A DNA stretch of 64,000 nucleotides. Source: Ensifer adhaerens (GTDB lineage Bacteria > Pseudomonadota > Alphaproteobacteria > Rhizobiales > Rhizobiaceae). Below, in pieces: positions 43,537 through 52,493 of the stretch (the first letter of the stretch is position 1; each line of letters begins with the position of its first letter). The position numbers were made by a program, and so were the translations under genes. The stretch lies in assembly GCF_028993555.1 (NCBI RefSeq), contig NZ_CP118610.1, positions 744,001 to 808,000 on the forward strand, written 5' to 3'. Under the pieces are notes generated by a model. It saw nothing but the letters and a program-made list of their open reading frames with translations, did not search any database and was not told where the DNA came from.

Positions 43537-45002
43537 CCGAAGCCGTAGCGATCCGGCAGATTGCCGTGGAGATAGGGCAGGGCGAGCAGCTTTGGCTGCA
43601 TCGCCGCTTCCGGCACGCTGAGCGACGTCAGGAAGTCGAGAAGCCATTCGGGTGGCTGAGCGTCCAGCTTGCCATTGTCGCTCCAGACCACGAGGAGCGG
43701 CCCGGTCAGATGCTCGATCGGGGAGCCGCTGCTGTTGCCGGGCACGAATACCTTGGCGCCGTGCAGGCGCGTACGCACATTCCCTCCAAGCAGTTTGTCC
43801 GCGGCGATGACCATCGCCGGTTCGGCTCCCTCCTGTCGGACCACGGTATCGACAAGGGTGCTGTAGGGAATGCTCAGCCTCGACACTTTGCCGAACCAGG
43901 GGCGAACAACCGCGCGTGCCGAGACAGCCACCAACGTTGTGACGACGATCAAGGCGACGATAAGCAGGAAGGGACGAACGCTGCGTGCGGTGTCGACGCC
44001 GGAAGCCTCCACCTTGAGGGCGAGATAGAGCGGCAGCAGGACGAGAAAGAGAACCAGCCATTTTTCCCGCATGTGGGTGGCGCCGACTGTCAGCATGATC
44101 AGCAGCACGGTGCCGAGGCACAGCAGCAACATGCGCCCGATGACACGTGTCCACTGGCTTTCGGCGCGCCAGATGGCCGGCAGGTCTTTGCGGAAGACGA
44201 GAGCAAAGACGATCAGCGGGATGGCGGCGCCACGAAGGGTGGCTGCGACCAGCGCAACGACCCCTTTGAGCGCCTTCGTCAGGTAGCTCGTCTGTTGGGC
44301 CGTTCCCATTTCATTGAGGGTATTGCGCGAGGCGGCGCCGAGGTTTTCGAGAATCCAGTAGCCGTGCGGCAGCGCAATCAGCGTGCAGACGGCGATCGCA
44401 ACCAGAATGCGCCAGTCGAAGAGGCGGGCGCGAAGCTTCGGCTCGGGCAGGATCGCAAGTATCGCAGCGGTCGGGACGAGTGCGAAATTGTACTTCGAGA
44501 TGACGCCGATACCGACCGCCGCGCCGGTCAGAACGTAAGCGAACAGACTTGGCCGTGTCATCGTCCGGACGAAAGCGTAGAGGAACAGCGACACGGCAAA
44601 CAGTGCCGCGACCGTATGCGAAAGGTCGCGCTGTGCAAGCAGGAAGATCGGCGGAAAGGTCAGGACGCCGACCGTTGCGATCGCTGTCAGGCGTCGATCG
44701 TTGAGAACCTCGCGTGCTGCGAGGCCGTAGAAGAGGCAACAGAGAAACAGAAGCCCGTTTTTCAGCACGGTCATCGTCGCAAGCGACGGCCCGAAAACGG
44801 AGGTGAGCCCGTATTGCAGCCAATTGTAGAACGGGGGCTGCGAACCGTAACCGAGCATCAGGAACTGCGAGACGAAGGCTTGTTCCGACTCATCGATTTC
44901 GAGCGATGGGGAAATGGCAAGGCGCATGCCGATGCAGAGCAGGAAGTAACCGGCGATCAGCGCAACGACGGTGTTTGGCCGACGGTTGACGATGTCAAGC
45001 AT
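43473..45002 (-). CDS. GT39-like (ArnT-type) membrane glycosyltransferase
   Basis: 509 residues, about 10-12 membrane helices. The N-terminal catalytic loop contains the acidic motif ISPSLEIDESEQ (DE pair near residue 37), then YGSQPPFYNWLQY, typical of Dol-P-Man/ArnT-type transferases that use a polyprenyl-phosphate sugar as donor. The C-terminus (about 380-509) is a soluble extracytoplasmic domain. In Rhizobium the RgtA-D proteins of this family add galacturonic acid to lipopolysaccharide. Its start overlaps the end of the GT2 gene by 8 bases, so the two are coupled. Confidence 0.8.
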   Translation of the reverse strand: MLDIVNRRPNTVVALIAGYFLLCIGMRLAISPSLEIDESEQAFVSQFLMLGYGSQPPFYNWLQYGLTSVFGPSLATMTVLKNGLLFLCCLFYGLAAREVLNDRRLTAIATVGVLTFPPIFLLAQRDLSHTVAALFAVSLFLYAFVRTMTRPSLFAYVLTGAAVGIGVISKYNFALVPTAAILAILPEPKLRARLFDWRILVAIAVCTLIALPHGYWILENLGAASRNTLNEMGTAQQTSYLTKALKGVVALVAATLRGAAIPLIVFALVFRKDLPAIWRAESQWTRVIGRMLLLCLGTVLLIMLTVGATHMREKWLVLFLVLLPLYLALKVEASGVDTARSVRPFLLIVALIVVTTLVAVSARAVVRPWFGKVSRLSIPYSTLVDTVVRQEGAEPAMVIAADKLLGGNVRTRLHGAKVFVPGNSSGSPIEHLTGPLLVVWSDNGKLDAQPPEWLLDFLTSLSVPEAAMQPKLLALPYLHGNLPDRYGFGYFWIADPSRSAPTSNLSSPG

Positions 45003-45972
45003 CGGCCGGGTCCCGGACGAAGACCTGCCGCACGATGTAGTTGGTGGTGTCGTCGTCGCGGAAGTAGGTTCGCGCCATCATTTCCGCGAGAATGCCCGTC
45101 GTGATGAGCTGGACCGACGAGAGGAACAGCATGACGCCGACGATCAGCATCGGTCGTGTTCCGATATCGTTGCCGAGGATGAACTTGTCGAAGCCGAGAT
45201 AGACGAGGATCAGAGCGCTGAGCGCACCGGTCGCAAGCCCGATCGAGCCGAAGAAGTGTCCCGGGCGCGCCTTGTAACGCATGAAAAAGAGCACCGACAG
45301 CAGATCGAGAATCACGCGGAAGGTTCTGGAGATCCCGTACTTGGATTGGCCGTGCTGACGGGCATGGTGGGTCACGGGCATCTCGCCGATGCGGCTGCTC
45401 GGCACCACGCCGGCGACCCAGGCGGGGATGAAGCGGTGCATTTCGCCCATCAGCTTCACCTGCTTGATGACCGAGGTTCGATAGACCTTGAGACTGCAGC
45501 CATAGTCATGCAGCCTGACGCCGGTGATCTTGCCGATCAGGCGGTTGGCGCACCAGGAAGGGATCTTCCTGAGCAGCAGGCCATCCTGCCGGTTCTTGCG
45601 CCAGCCGACCAGCAGGTCGAGCTCGCGCTCCTCGATCGCCTTGACCATTTCGGGAATATCGGCCGGGTCGTTCTGCAGGTCGCCGTCGAGTGTAGCGATC
45701 AGGCGTCCGGTGGCAGCATCGATGCCGGCCTGCATCGCCGCCGTTTGCCCGAAGTTCTTCTGCAGTTCGACGATCTTGAGATCGAGGTTCGGATCGGAAA
45801 GAGCCTTCCGCGCATTTGCAAGCGTTCGGTCGGTGCTGCCGTCGTCGACGAGGATCAGTTCCCACGGAGACGGATAGTTCGCCAGCGCATCGCGGACACG
45901 TGTGATCAGCGGCTGGATGCTGTCCTCCTCGTTGAACACGGGAATGACGACGGATAGTTCGATGGGGTACAT
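44995..45972 (-). CDS. GT2 polyprenyl-phosphate sugar transferase (RgtE/DPM-like)
   Basis: 325 residues. Catalytic GT2 domain (about 5-230) with SVVIPVFNEEDSIQ, LVDDGSTDRTLANARK, QAGIDAATGRLIATLDGDLQ and NDPADIPEM (DxD-like DGDLQNDP), then two C-terminal membrane helices (about 242-262 and 278-300). This is the DPM1/ArnC/RgtE architecture: transfer of a nucleotide sugar to polyprenyl phosphate, making the donor for a GT39 partner. The GT39 gene overlaps it and follows it. The sugar is unknown; RgtE in R. leguminosarum makes dodecaprenyl-phosphate galacturonate. Confidence 0.85.
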   Translation of the reverse strand: MYPIELSVVIPVFNEEDSIQPLITRVRDALANYPSPWELILVDDGSTDRTLANARKALSDPNLDLKIVELQKNFGQTAAMQAGIDAATGRLIATLDGDLQNDPADIPEMVKAIEERELDLLVGWRKNRQDGLLLRKIPSWCANRLIGKITGVRLHDYGCSLKVYRTSVIKQVKLMGEMHRFIPAWVAGVVPSSRIGEMPVTHHARQHGQSKYGISRTFRVILDLLSVLFFMRYKARPGHFFGSIGLATGALSALILVYLGFDKFILGNDIGTRPMLIVGVMLFLSSVQLITTGILAEMMARTYFRDDDTTNYIVRQVFVRDPADA

Positions 45973-46048
45973 AGGAACAGCTCGTACATGCGACGCTTAC
46001 AATGCCGCAAGATTTGGATTGGGCCTTACATAACCGTTTTCTTGCACA

Positions 46049-46063
46049 GTTATCAGTGATAAC
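46049..46063. promoter_or_regulatory. Palindrome GTTATC-AGT-GATAAC
   Basis: Perfect 6-base inverted repeat with a three-base centre in the divergent promoter between the GT2 gene and the flippase-like gene (133 bases). It could be an operator for both. Confidence 0.4.
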
Positions 46064-46105
46064 CAACGTTCAATCTTGCGTTTCAACACGGGAAATCGAG
46101 ACCTG

Positions 46106-47059
46106 ATGACTTCGGATTGCGAGTCCGACCGGCGATCCTGGCTCGCCCGCAACCGGATGACATTGCTTTCGGCAGGTGCCATTGCGGCCTATGCGGCCTT
46201 CGTCGAATGGTTCTGGGGGTGGCCGGCACTGCTGAGGCAATGGTCCGAGATTGGCTTCAGTTCGGCAGGCGCTGCTCTGGTGCTACTTGTCGCGACCTAC
46301 TTCATTCGCTGCTATCGCATCTATGATTACTTCCCGAACGAAACGGCGGGGCGCTTCCTGCCTCTGTTTCGTGTCACCCAGGTCCATAATCTCCTGAACA
46401 TCATGCTGCCGTTTCGCGCCGGTGAAACGAGCTTCCCGCTTCTGATGCGCTCCGAGTTTTCGGTGCCGCTTGCACGCGGCACCTCCGCTCTTCTGGTGAT
46501 GCGCCTGCTCGACCTGCATGCCCTTCTCGTCGTTGCGGCCGTCGGCCTCGTCATGGGCAGCGGATCAGCCGCCCTGTGGATTGCATGGTTTGCTGCGTTC
46601 GTCTCGCCGCTTCTCTTCTTTCTTGTGAAGGGGCAAGTGATTGCTCTGGCACGTAGGCTATTGCCGTCCAAGCTCGATGCCATTGTCGATGAATTGGAGG
46701 CGGGCGTCCCGGCCAACATCGTCGCGTTCCTGCGCGCCTGGGGCATGACCATCCTCAATTGGGCGGTCAAGGTGCTCGTACTTGCCTGGGTGCTGGCCTT
46801 CATGGGTGTTGCGCCACTGGCCGCCTGTTTCGGTGGCGCCCTTGGCGGCGAACTTTCCTCTGTGCTGCCGATGCATGCGCCCGCCGGCGTCGGTACCTAT
46901 CCGGCCGCGATCGCGGCCGGCGCGGTATCCTTCGGCGCTGGCGCCGATCGCGTCGGACTGGAGCAGCTTGCGGCGGCCGGCGTCAACGCACACCTCTTGA
47001 TCATCGTGTCCGCGGTGGCGGGCACGATGTTGTCGATGGTCCTCGGCAGACGGCGCTGA
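46106..47059 (+). CDS. Lysylphosphatidylglycerol-synthase-TM/UPF0104 membrane protein
   Basis: 317 residues, eight to nine predicted membrane helices. The family signature is FRVTQVHNLLNIMLPFRAGE and the distal SVLPMHAPAGVGTYPAA. Proteins of this fold (flippase-like domain of MprF, AglD) act on or flip lipids. Next to polyprenyl-sugar genes, a flippase for the lipid-linked sugar is a fair guess (compare RgtF), but this is inference. ATG 46106 is chosen over TTG 46076 because GGGAAATCGAGACCTG precedes it. Divergent from the GT2 gene. Confidence 0.82.
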   Translation: MTSDCESDRRSWLARNRMTLLSAGAIAAYAAFVEWFWGWPALLRQWSEIGFSSAGAALVLLVATYFIRCYRIYDYFPNETAGRFLPLFRVTQVHNLLNIMLPFRAGETSFPLLMRSEFSVPLARGTSALLVMRLLDLHALLVVAAVGLVMGSGSAALWIAWFAAFVSPLLFFLVKGQVIALARRLLPSKLDAIVDELEAGVPANIVAFLRAWGMTILNWAVKVLVLAWVLAFMGVAPLAACFGGALGGELSSVLPMHAPAGVGTYPAAIAAGAVSFGAGADRVGLEQLAAAGVNAHLLIIVSAVAGTMLSMVLGRRR

Positions 47060-47116
47060 GCAATTCCAGGAAAAGGGTGAAGCGGTTTTCCGTCCGGAAT
47101 TGCGCAATTCCAATGG

Positions 47117-48619
47117 TCACTGGAACGAGGTTTCGTAGAAGCTTCTGAGCTTGCGGGAATGCAGCTTCTCCGGCGGCATGGCTGCAAGCTTCTGCAGCGC
47201 GAGGATACCGATCTTCAGGTGCTGGCTCACCTGCGTCTTGTAGAAGGCGGTCGCCATGCCCGGCAGCTTCAACTCGCCGTGCAGCGGCTTGTCCGACACG
47301 CAAAGCAGCGTTCCATAGGGCACGCGGAAGCGGAAGCCGTTGGCGGCGATCGTCGCCGATTCCATGTCGAGCGCGATGGCGCGGGCCTGCGACAGGCGCT
47401 TGACCGGGCCGCGTTGGTCGCGAAGTTCCCAGTTGCGATTGTCGATGGTTGCGACGGTTCCGGTGCGCATGATCTGTTTGAGATCGTAGTCGCGATAGCC
47501 GGTGACTTCGGCAACGGCGTCCTGCAGTGCCACCTGCACTTCGGCAAGCGCCGGCAAGGGGATCCAGACCGGAAGGTCGTCGTCGAGAACGTGATCTTCG
47601 CGCATATAGGCATGCGCAAGGACGTAGTCACCAAGGCGCTGGCTGTTGCGAAGACCGGCGCAATGGCCGAGCATCAGCCAGACATGCGGGCGCAGCACCG
47701 CGATATGGTCGGTGATCGTCTTGGCGTTGGACGGGCCGACGCCGATATTGACCATGGTGATGCCGCCGTGGCCCTTCTTCTTCAGGTGATAGGCGGGCAT
47801 CTGTGGCAGTCGCGGAAGCGTATAGTCGGTCTCGGGCTTGTCGGCACCGGCGGGCGTGATGATGTTGCCAGGCTCGACGAAGGCCGTGTAGCCGTTGCCG
47901 CCTTCGGCCATCTGCTGGCGAGCCCAGGCACAGAACTCGTCGATGTAGAACTGGTAATTCGTGAAGAGCACGAAGTTCTGGAAGTGCGTGGCGTTCGTCG
48001 CGGTGTAATGGCTGAGGCGCGCCAGCGAATAGTCAATGCGCTGGGCCGTGAACGGCGCGAGCGGCGAGGGTTCCCCCGGACCCGGCTCGTAGGAACCGTT
48101 GGCGATCTCGTCGTCGGTCGTCGTCAGGTCAGGCGCATCGAACAGATCGCGCAGCGGAATGTCGATGGTGTTTGCCGCCGACGCCTCCACATAGGCGCCC
48201 TCGCCAAAGGCAAAATGCAGGGGGATCGGGGTCGCCGATTCCGAGACGGTGACGCCGAGGCCATGGTTGCGTATCAGATGCCCGAGTTGTTCCTTCAGAT
48301 AGTGCCGGAAAAGCTTCGGTCGGGTGATCGTGGTCGTATAGACGCCGGGCGCGCTGACATAGCCAAAGGACAGACGGGAATCGACGTGTCCGAAGCTGCT
48401 CGTCTCGATGCTGACCTGAGGGTAGCAGGCACGATAACGGGTTAGCGGCTCGTCGGTCTTGCCCAGGCCCTCGAACGCTTCGCAGAGGAACCGGGTATTG
48501 CGCTCGTAAAGCGCCTCGAGGCAATCGACGGCGGCCGCAGGATCTTCGAAATACTGCGGCTCGAAAGGCTCAGGCGTTGCGACGGAAAGGACGGAGTGTG
48601 AAGAGATTCGCTTGTTCAT
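47117..48619 (-). CDS. amn: AMP nucleosidase
   Basis: 500 residues, the normal bacterial length. The N-terminal domain (about 1-230) carries AVDCLEALYERNTRFLCEAF and RYRACYPQVSIETSSFG. The C-terminal phosphorylase-like domain contains GHGGITMVNIGVGPSNAKTI, WLMLGHCAGLRNSQRLGDYV and ALDMESATIAANGFRFRVP (the Asp/Glu-rich nucleoside site). It cleaves AMP to adenine and ribose 5-phosphate, regulating the adenylate pool. Stands alone on the minus strand. Confidence 0.93.
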   Translation of the reverse strand: MNKRISSHSVLSVATPEPFEPQYFEDPAAAVDCLEALYERNTRFLCEAFEGLGKTDEPLTRYRACYPQVSIETSSFGHVDSRLSFGYVSAPGVYTTTITRPKLFRHYLKEQLGHLIRNHGLGVTVSESATPIPLHFAFGEGAYVEASAANTIDIPLRDLFDAPDLTTTDDEIANGSYEPGPGEPSPLAPFTAQRIDYSLARLSHYTATNATHFQNFVLFTNYQFYIDEFCAWARQQMAEGGNGYTAFVEPGNIITPAGADKPETDYTLPRLPQMPAYHLKKKGHGGITMVNIGVGPSNAKTITDHIAVLRPHVWLMLGHCAGLRNSQRLGDYVLAHAYMREDHVLDDDLPVWIPLPALAEVQVALQDAVAEVTGYRDYDLKQIMRTGTVATIDNRNWELRDQRGPVKRLSQARAIALDMESATIAANGFRFRVPYGTLLCVSDKPLHGELKLPGMATAFYKTQVSQHLKIGILALQKLAAMPPEKLHSRKLRSFYETSFQ

Positions 48620-48704
48620 GTCGCATTATAGGCTGCGGCTTCTGACAAGCAAACGACAAGATATTGGCTTGCACAACCGCGTCGCGACTGGCGTGTCGAA
48701 AGGC

Positions 48705-49025
48705 TCAACGCGGACTGGCAAGGATGATGGCGCTGCCGAGGAGGGCAACCGTCATGCCTGCAAGATCCCAGCGATCGGGTTTGACGCCCTCCGCCAGCCA
48801 CAGCCAGAGCAGCGAGGCGGCAATATAGACGCCGCCATAGGCAGCGTAGGCTCGGCCTGCGGCCGGACTGTCGATCAAGGTAAGGAGCCAGGCGAAAAGT
48901 GCCAGGGAGGCCATGCCGGGAACGAGCCAGAGGACGGACTTGTCGAGCTTCAGCCACGCCCAGAAGGCAAAGCAGCCGGCGATTTCGGCAAGGGCGGCAA
49001 GCGTATAGACGAGATAAGCGGGCAT
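48705..49025 (-). CDS. YnfA-family small membrane protein
   Basis: 106 residues, four membrane helices. Family phrases: [37 protein letters not shown] and [23 protein letters not shown]0060/YnfA proteins are related to SMR-type transporters; function unclear. ATG 49025 is chosen, as the in-frame upstream extension to 49124 has no family sequence. It ends 86 bases before the start of amn, which follows on the same strand. Confidence 0.87.
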   Translation of the reverse strand: MPAYLVYTLAALAEIAGCFAFWAWLKLDKSVLWLVPGMASLALFAWLLTLIDSPAAGRAYAAYGGVYIAASLLWLWLAEGVKPDRWDLAGMTVALLGSAIILASPR

Positions 49026-49205
49026 CGGGGCTGACAGGGGGCTGTTGTGGTGAATCCCACTGCATGTCTCCCTCAGTCGTATCCGACCAAGGAATGCATG
49101 CAGCAACTCAAAGTGCTGCAGCAACCCCAGCGCATCTTAAAAGAAGCACGACGCTGCAGGTGCGAGAGGACAGGAAAGCGGCGTCAAGTGCAAGGCGGAA
49201 ACAAC

Positions 49206-49227
49206 AAAGGGGCGCGAGCGCCCCTTT
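49206..49227 (-). terminator. Terminator after 58-residue ORF
   Basis: AAAGGGGCGC (49206-49215) directly opposite GCGCCCCTTT (49218-49227), a perfect ten-base stem; on the minus strand it is followed by GTTGTTT. It is 30 bases beyond the stop of the small minus-strand ORF. Confidence 0.75.
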
Positions 49228-49256
49228 CCAGGCAATCCGATCGGGTGGCACCCGCC

Positions 49257-49433
49257 TCAGGTCATCGATTGACGCTGTAGGGTGACGAAGAGGACGAGGC
49301 CCGCGCCCTGTTTGCCGATGCCGGCACCGTTGGCCTTGGAGTAGGCAAGTGCTCCAACCGGTGCCATCAGCAGGCCGGCCAGTGCAAGCACGCGCAGCGA
49401 GAGAAACGCGGATGTCGAAAGAGCGGTCAGCAT
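49257..49433 (-). CDS. Small ORF, 58 residues, exported
   Basis: An optimal ribosome site (GGAGGAACGAAC before the ATG at 49433) and a terminator 30 bases after the stop make this a real small gene. The product has a hydrophobic start (TALSTSAFLSLRVLALAGLL, then MAPVGALA) that looks like a signal peptide or single membrane span, followed by YSKANGAGIGKQGAGLVLFV and a short basic tail. The function is not known. Confidence 0.6.
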   Translation of the reverse strand: MLTALSTSAFLSLRVLALAGLLMAPVGALAYSKANGAGIGKQGAGLVLFVTLQRQSMT

Positions 49434-49512
49434 GTTCGTTCCTCCATCAGATCACGAGGTGATCGGTTTCACTTGGCGGCGGAGCAGGGCGTAGCCCGTC
49501 TCGTGCTCGGGG

Positions 49513-49686
49513 TTAGAGTTTGGCCTGGCAGTATTGCGCCGTATGTGCGGTGCAATCCGTCAGCGAACCGAGATAGGTATTGGTGCGGCGACGTTCGGTG
49601 TCCGCGCTGACGGCAGCGGCGAGAGTTACAGCGAAAACGACCATCAGAAGGCTGATGATGGTGAGGCGCCGAGCAAGGATATCCAT
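49513..49686 (-). CDS. Small ORF, 57 residues, exported
   Basis: Reads MDILARRLTIISLLMVVFAV, then TLAAAVSADTERRRTNTYLG and SLTDCTAHTAQYCQAKL. An N-terminal signal peptide (cut after VSA) and two cysteines suggest a small periplasmic or secreted protein. The ribosome site is weak (CGGACAG). It lies 79 bases upstream of the 58-residue exported ORF, same strand. Confidence 0.5.
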   Translation of the reverse strand: MDILARRLTIISLLMVVFAVTLAAAVSADTERRRTNTYLGSLTDCTAHTAQYCQAKL

Positions 49687-50005
49687 GGTTCTGTCCGTTG
49701 TTTGGAGGCAGGTTCAAATCGATTGAGTGTGTTTTCGCACACCCAAACTGAATTGATGCTGAGATGTCCGTTCATCTGGCGTTCATCTTCGGTTGCATGG
49801 GGAGCCGATCCGCTCGAACCGGGACATATGGAATATTGCGACAGGAGTGTGATCGCCGCGGGTGCGCGCGGGAGAGCCAAAGTGGTGGCGGCGCGGCAAA
49901 CGGCCGCGTAATGGCGTGCTCAGCCCATGGACCACCCATGCGAAAAGGGCAGCCGATGGCCGCCCTTTCAATTCGTCAATTGTGCCTAGTGACAGCAACG
50001 AGTGC
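49687..50005. other. Intergenic region with hairpins
   Basis: 319 bases, no credible gene. A hairpin (AAAGGGC at 49944-49950, GCCCTTT at 49962-49968) is followed on the minus strand by TTTT-type sequence and probably ends the DUF2147 transcript. A second inverted repeat (GTGTG-TTTTCG-CACAC near 49728) is also visible. Confidence 0.45.
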
Positions 50006-50347
50006 TTAGAGGCGCGTCCAGGTCTGTGACTTGCAGAGCACTTTGAGGACGCAGCCCTTCATCTTCAGCGAATTGCCGTTGACGGAGCCAGAACCGCTAT
50101 AGGTCTTGTCGGTATCCGGATCGGTGATTTCACCCGAATAGCTGCCGTCTGTGCCGGCGAGGTTTCCGATGCGCTTGCCGGCATGCTTGCCCGTCTTCAG
50201 CGTCACGCAGAAGGCTCCGCCACAAGGGGCAATCTCCGCGGTTGCGCCGCTTGCGGTTTTCCAGTTGCCGACGATCGGTTCTGCCGCCGCCGCCGTCCCG
50301 GCAATGCCGAGGGCGAGCGTCGCGGTCATGAGCAAAGTACGTAACAT
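50006..50347 (-). CDS. DUF2147 family secreted protein
   Basis: 113 residues: a signal peptide (LRTLLMTATLALGIAGTAAA) followed by a compact domain with PIVGNWKTASGATAEIAPCG, GAFCVTLKTGKHAGK and the C-terminal phrases KTYSGSGSVNGNSLKMKGC and LCKSQTWTRL. The GxWK start and the TWTRL-type end are the DUF2147 hallmarks. GGAGGACTGGA precedes the ATG at 50347. The role is unknown. The upstream region holds an ACGT-rich operator-like sequence. Confidence 0.85.
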   Translation of the reverse strand: MLRTLLMTATLALGIAGTAAAAEPIVGNWKTASGATAEIAPCGGAFCVTLKTGKHAGKRIGNLAGTDGSYSGEITDPDTDKTYSGSGSVNGNSLKMKGCVLKVLCKSQTWTRL

Positions 50348-50942
50348 TCCAGTCCTCCAGATCGAGGCTGCCGGCGTGGTCCGCTCCGCCGGCAGCTCTT
50401 GAGATGTCCTCGTGTGCAAAAGGCAGGCTCCTCACCGCCGCGCGCACGATAGCTTACGCGCACGTAAAGGTAAACAAGGCCGACAACGGCTTTCGGGGCT
50501 TTTCTTGCCCGTTTCAAACAGGTCGAATCTAGAAATTCGCGGCGGCTCCGCCACCGTCGATCTTTTTGTGGTTAGCGTTTGGTTGAAATCGGCAGTTGAA
50601 TTTTTCGTAAATTTTGAAGCGAATGCACCGGTTTTCCGGACTTCCGATGTTTAACAAAAACTCAAGTTTACCAAGCGTTTGAACTTTGTTTGTCGCAAAT
50701 TAAGCATGCATTTTAAGCGCGTATTGAAGGCCCTGCTGCATATTGGAGCCATAAGACGAGCGGACAAAAACGCTCCGACAAACCACCGAAGGCGACGCTG
50801 CAAAAAGACGGTGCGCTTCGGAAAGGCCCGCTAAGAGGCAAGGTCGAACAGGGACCGAACAAAGTGCTGATCTGGAGCATGGTCCGCCCCAAACGGGCGG
50901 GCCGCTTCGGAAAAACCAACCAGGCAAAACAGGGACAAGACA
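50348..50942. other. Long divergent intergenic region
   Basis: 595 bases without a supported gene. The left third carries the operator-like site (50453-50475), the middle is AT-rich (50570-50700) with promoter character, and the right third is probably leader for the Sel1-like gene. It includes a hairpin CCGCCC-N5-GGGCGG at about 50884-50900. A small RNA cannot be excluded. Confidence 0.4.
50453..50475 (-). promoter_or_regulatory. ACGT-rich operator-like site (relative of 35138)
   Basis: On the minus strand the sequence reads GTTTACC then TTTACGTGCGCGTAAG. It contains the palindrome TTACG-N4-CGTAA and matches the ETF-QO site at 17 of 22 positions. It lies about 105 bases upstream of the DUF2147 gene. 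Confidence 0.45.
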
Positions 50943-51209
50943 ATGGCACGCTTTGATATGCAGATTGCTTCGGATGCCGCGATGGGTGGTGACAACCAGG
51001 CGGAAATCTTCTGCGAAATGGGTCTGGCCTACGCGACAGGCCATGGTCGCCCGGTCGATCTCGTCGCCGCACACAAGTGGCTGAACATTGCCGCGATCAA
51101 GGGCTGCGACCGCGCCGTCGATCTGCGCGCCGACCTGGCGATGACGATGAGCAAGGCCGATCTCGCCGCTGCTCTGCGCGCCGCTCGCGAATGGATGACG
51201 GTTCACTGA
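50943..51209 (+). CDS. Single Sel1-repeat protein
   Basis: 88 residues, mostly one TPR-like Sel1 repeat: NQAEIFCEMGLAYATGHGRP, then VDLVAAHKWLNIAAIKG and a basic helical end. Short Sel1-like proteins of this kind are widespread in rhizobia and probably act by binding a partner protein. CCAGGCAAAACAGGGACAAGACA precedes the ATG. It is related in fold to the large caspase-Sel1 protein 2.5 kb downstream. Confidence 0.8.
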   Translation: MARFDMQIASDAAMGGDNQAEIFCEMGLAYATGHGRPVDLVAAHKWLNIAAIKGCDRAVDLRADLAMTMSKADLAAALRAAREWMTVH

Positions 51210-51256
51210 ACGACTTGGGCGGCCCCCAGAAGGGCGCCGCCGATCAGAAGGCTGGA

Positions 51257-52372
51257 TCAGGCCAGCTTTTTCAGAACCTCGGGCAGGGCGGCCTCAAACA
51301 GGACCATCTCCGCCTCCGGACCGGTGCTGACACGGATGCAGCGGTTGAGGGGCGCCACCCCTGGCATTCGGATGAAGATGCCATGGTCGTTCATCAGGGT
51401 ATCGACGATCGCACGGGCATGAGCCGCGTCCCGGCCGCAGTCGATCGCCACGAAATTGGTGGCGGAGGCGAGCGGCGTCAGGCCGTTGTTCACAGCGATT
51501 GCAGCGATGCGCTGGCGTGACGCTGCGATCTTCGCAGTTACTTCCTTTAGATAGTCCTGGTCCGCAAGCGCGGCGATCGCCGCGGCGACACCGATCCGGT
51601 TCATGCCGAAATGGTTGCGGATCTTGTCGAAGGCTTGCGCCGTGCCCGGCGTGCTTATGACATAGCCGACACGCGACCCGGCAAGACCGTAGGCCTTCGA
51701 GAAAGTGCGCGTGCGCACGACGTTCGGGCGATCGATCAAGGCATCGATGGCCGGCAGGGATTCGGTCGGCGCGGTCTCGCAATAGGCTTCATCCAGGATA
51801 AAGAGCGTTGTCTCCGGCAACGCCCTGGCGAATTCGACGATGCGCTCGGCGGGCCACCAGCTTCCCATCGGATTGTCGGGATTGGCGAAATAGACGAGCG
51901 GCGCATTTTCCCGTTTTACGGCCGCAAGCAAACCGTCGAGATCCTCCCGGTCTTCGGCATAGGGTACGGTAACCAGCCGACCACCATGACCAACGACGTG
52001 ATAATTGAAGGTGGGATAGGCGCCGAGCGATGTAACCACGGGCATGCCCGGTTCGATCACCATGCGGACGATCTGGCCGAGCAACCCATCGATGCCTTCA
52101 CCGATCGCGATGTTGGCCGGTGTGGTGCCGAGATGAGCCGAAAGTGCCTGTTTCAGATCGTGGTTCTCCGGATCGGCATACTTCCACGCATCGCGAGCCG
52201 CTTCATTGATGGCCGCCAAGACGCTTGCGGCCGGACCGAACCCGCTTTCGTTGGCGCCGATGCGCGCAGCGATGGCTCTTCCACGTTGCCGTTCGATCGC
52301 CTCCGGGCCGACGAACGGAATGGTAGACGGAAGGGATTGAATGAGCGGCGTGAAGCGAGAGAAAGCGGACAT
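51257..52372 (-). CDS. HisC-like class I/II aminotransferase
   Basis: 371 residues, PLP-dependent. Substrate and cofactor motifs: IGANESGFGPAASVLAAINE, NPDNPMG (164-170), DEAY (194-197) and the PLP lysine K226 in TRTFSKAYGLAGSRVGYVI, with RIRVSTGP-like (CIRVSTGPEAEM) near the end. It closely resembles histidinol-phosphate aminotransferase, but the gene is far from any histidine operon and could serve another amino acid. I give no symbol for that reason. It ends 48 bases from the convergent Sel1-like gene. Confidence 0.85.
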   Translation of the reverse strand: MSAFSRFTPLIQSLPSTIPFVGPEAIERQRGRAIAARIGANESGFGPAASVLAAINEAARDAWKYADPENHDLKQALSAHLGTTPANIAIGEGIDGLLGQIVRMVIEPGMPVVTSLGAYPTFNYHVVGHGGRLVTVPYAEDREDLDGLLAAVKRENAPLVYFANPDNPMGSWWPAERIVEFARALPETTLFILDEAYCETAPTESLPAIDALIDRPNVVRTRTFSKAYGLAGSRVGYVISTPGTAQAFDKIRNHFGMNRIGVAAAIAALADQDYLKEVTAKIAASRQRIAAIAVNNGLTPLASATNFVAIDCGRDAAHARAIVDTLMNDHGIFIRMPGVAPLNRCIRVSTGPEAEMVLFEAALPEVLKKLA

Positions 52373-52493
52373 GCTGATTAATTGGCCCCGTTCGAATGAC
52401 GTTTCGGGAACTTATCGCATGCTTTGGCAATTCGGAATCATTCCCGCGAGAAAAGCTGCAGGATTCCGTTGTCGGTCGCTTCCGGTTGCGGAC

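Noticed and set aside
50700..51206. Minus-strand frame opposite the Sel1-like gene
   Set aside because: Shadow of the real gene; Cys-, Pro- and Arg-rich translation with no family match.
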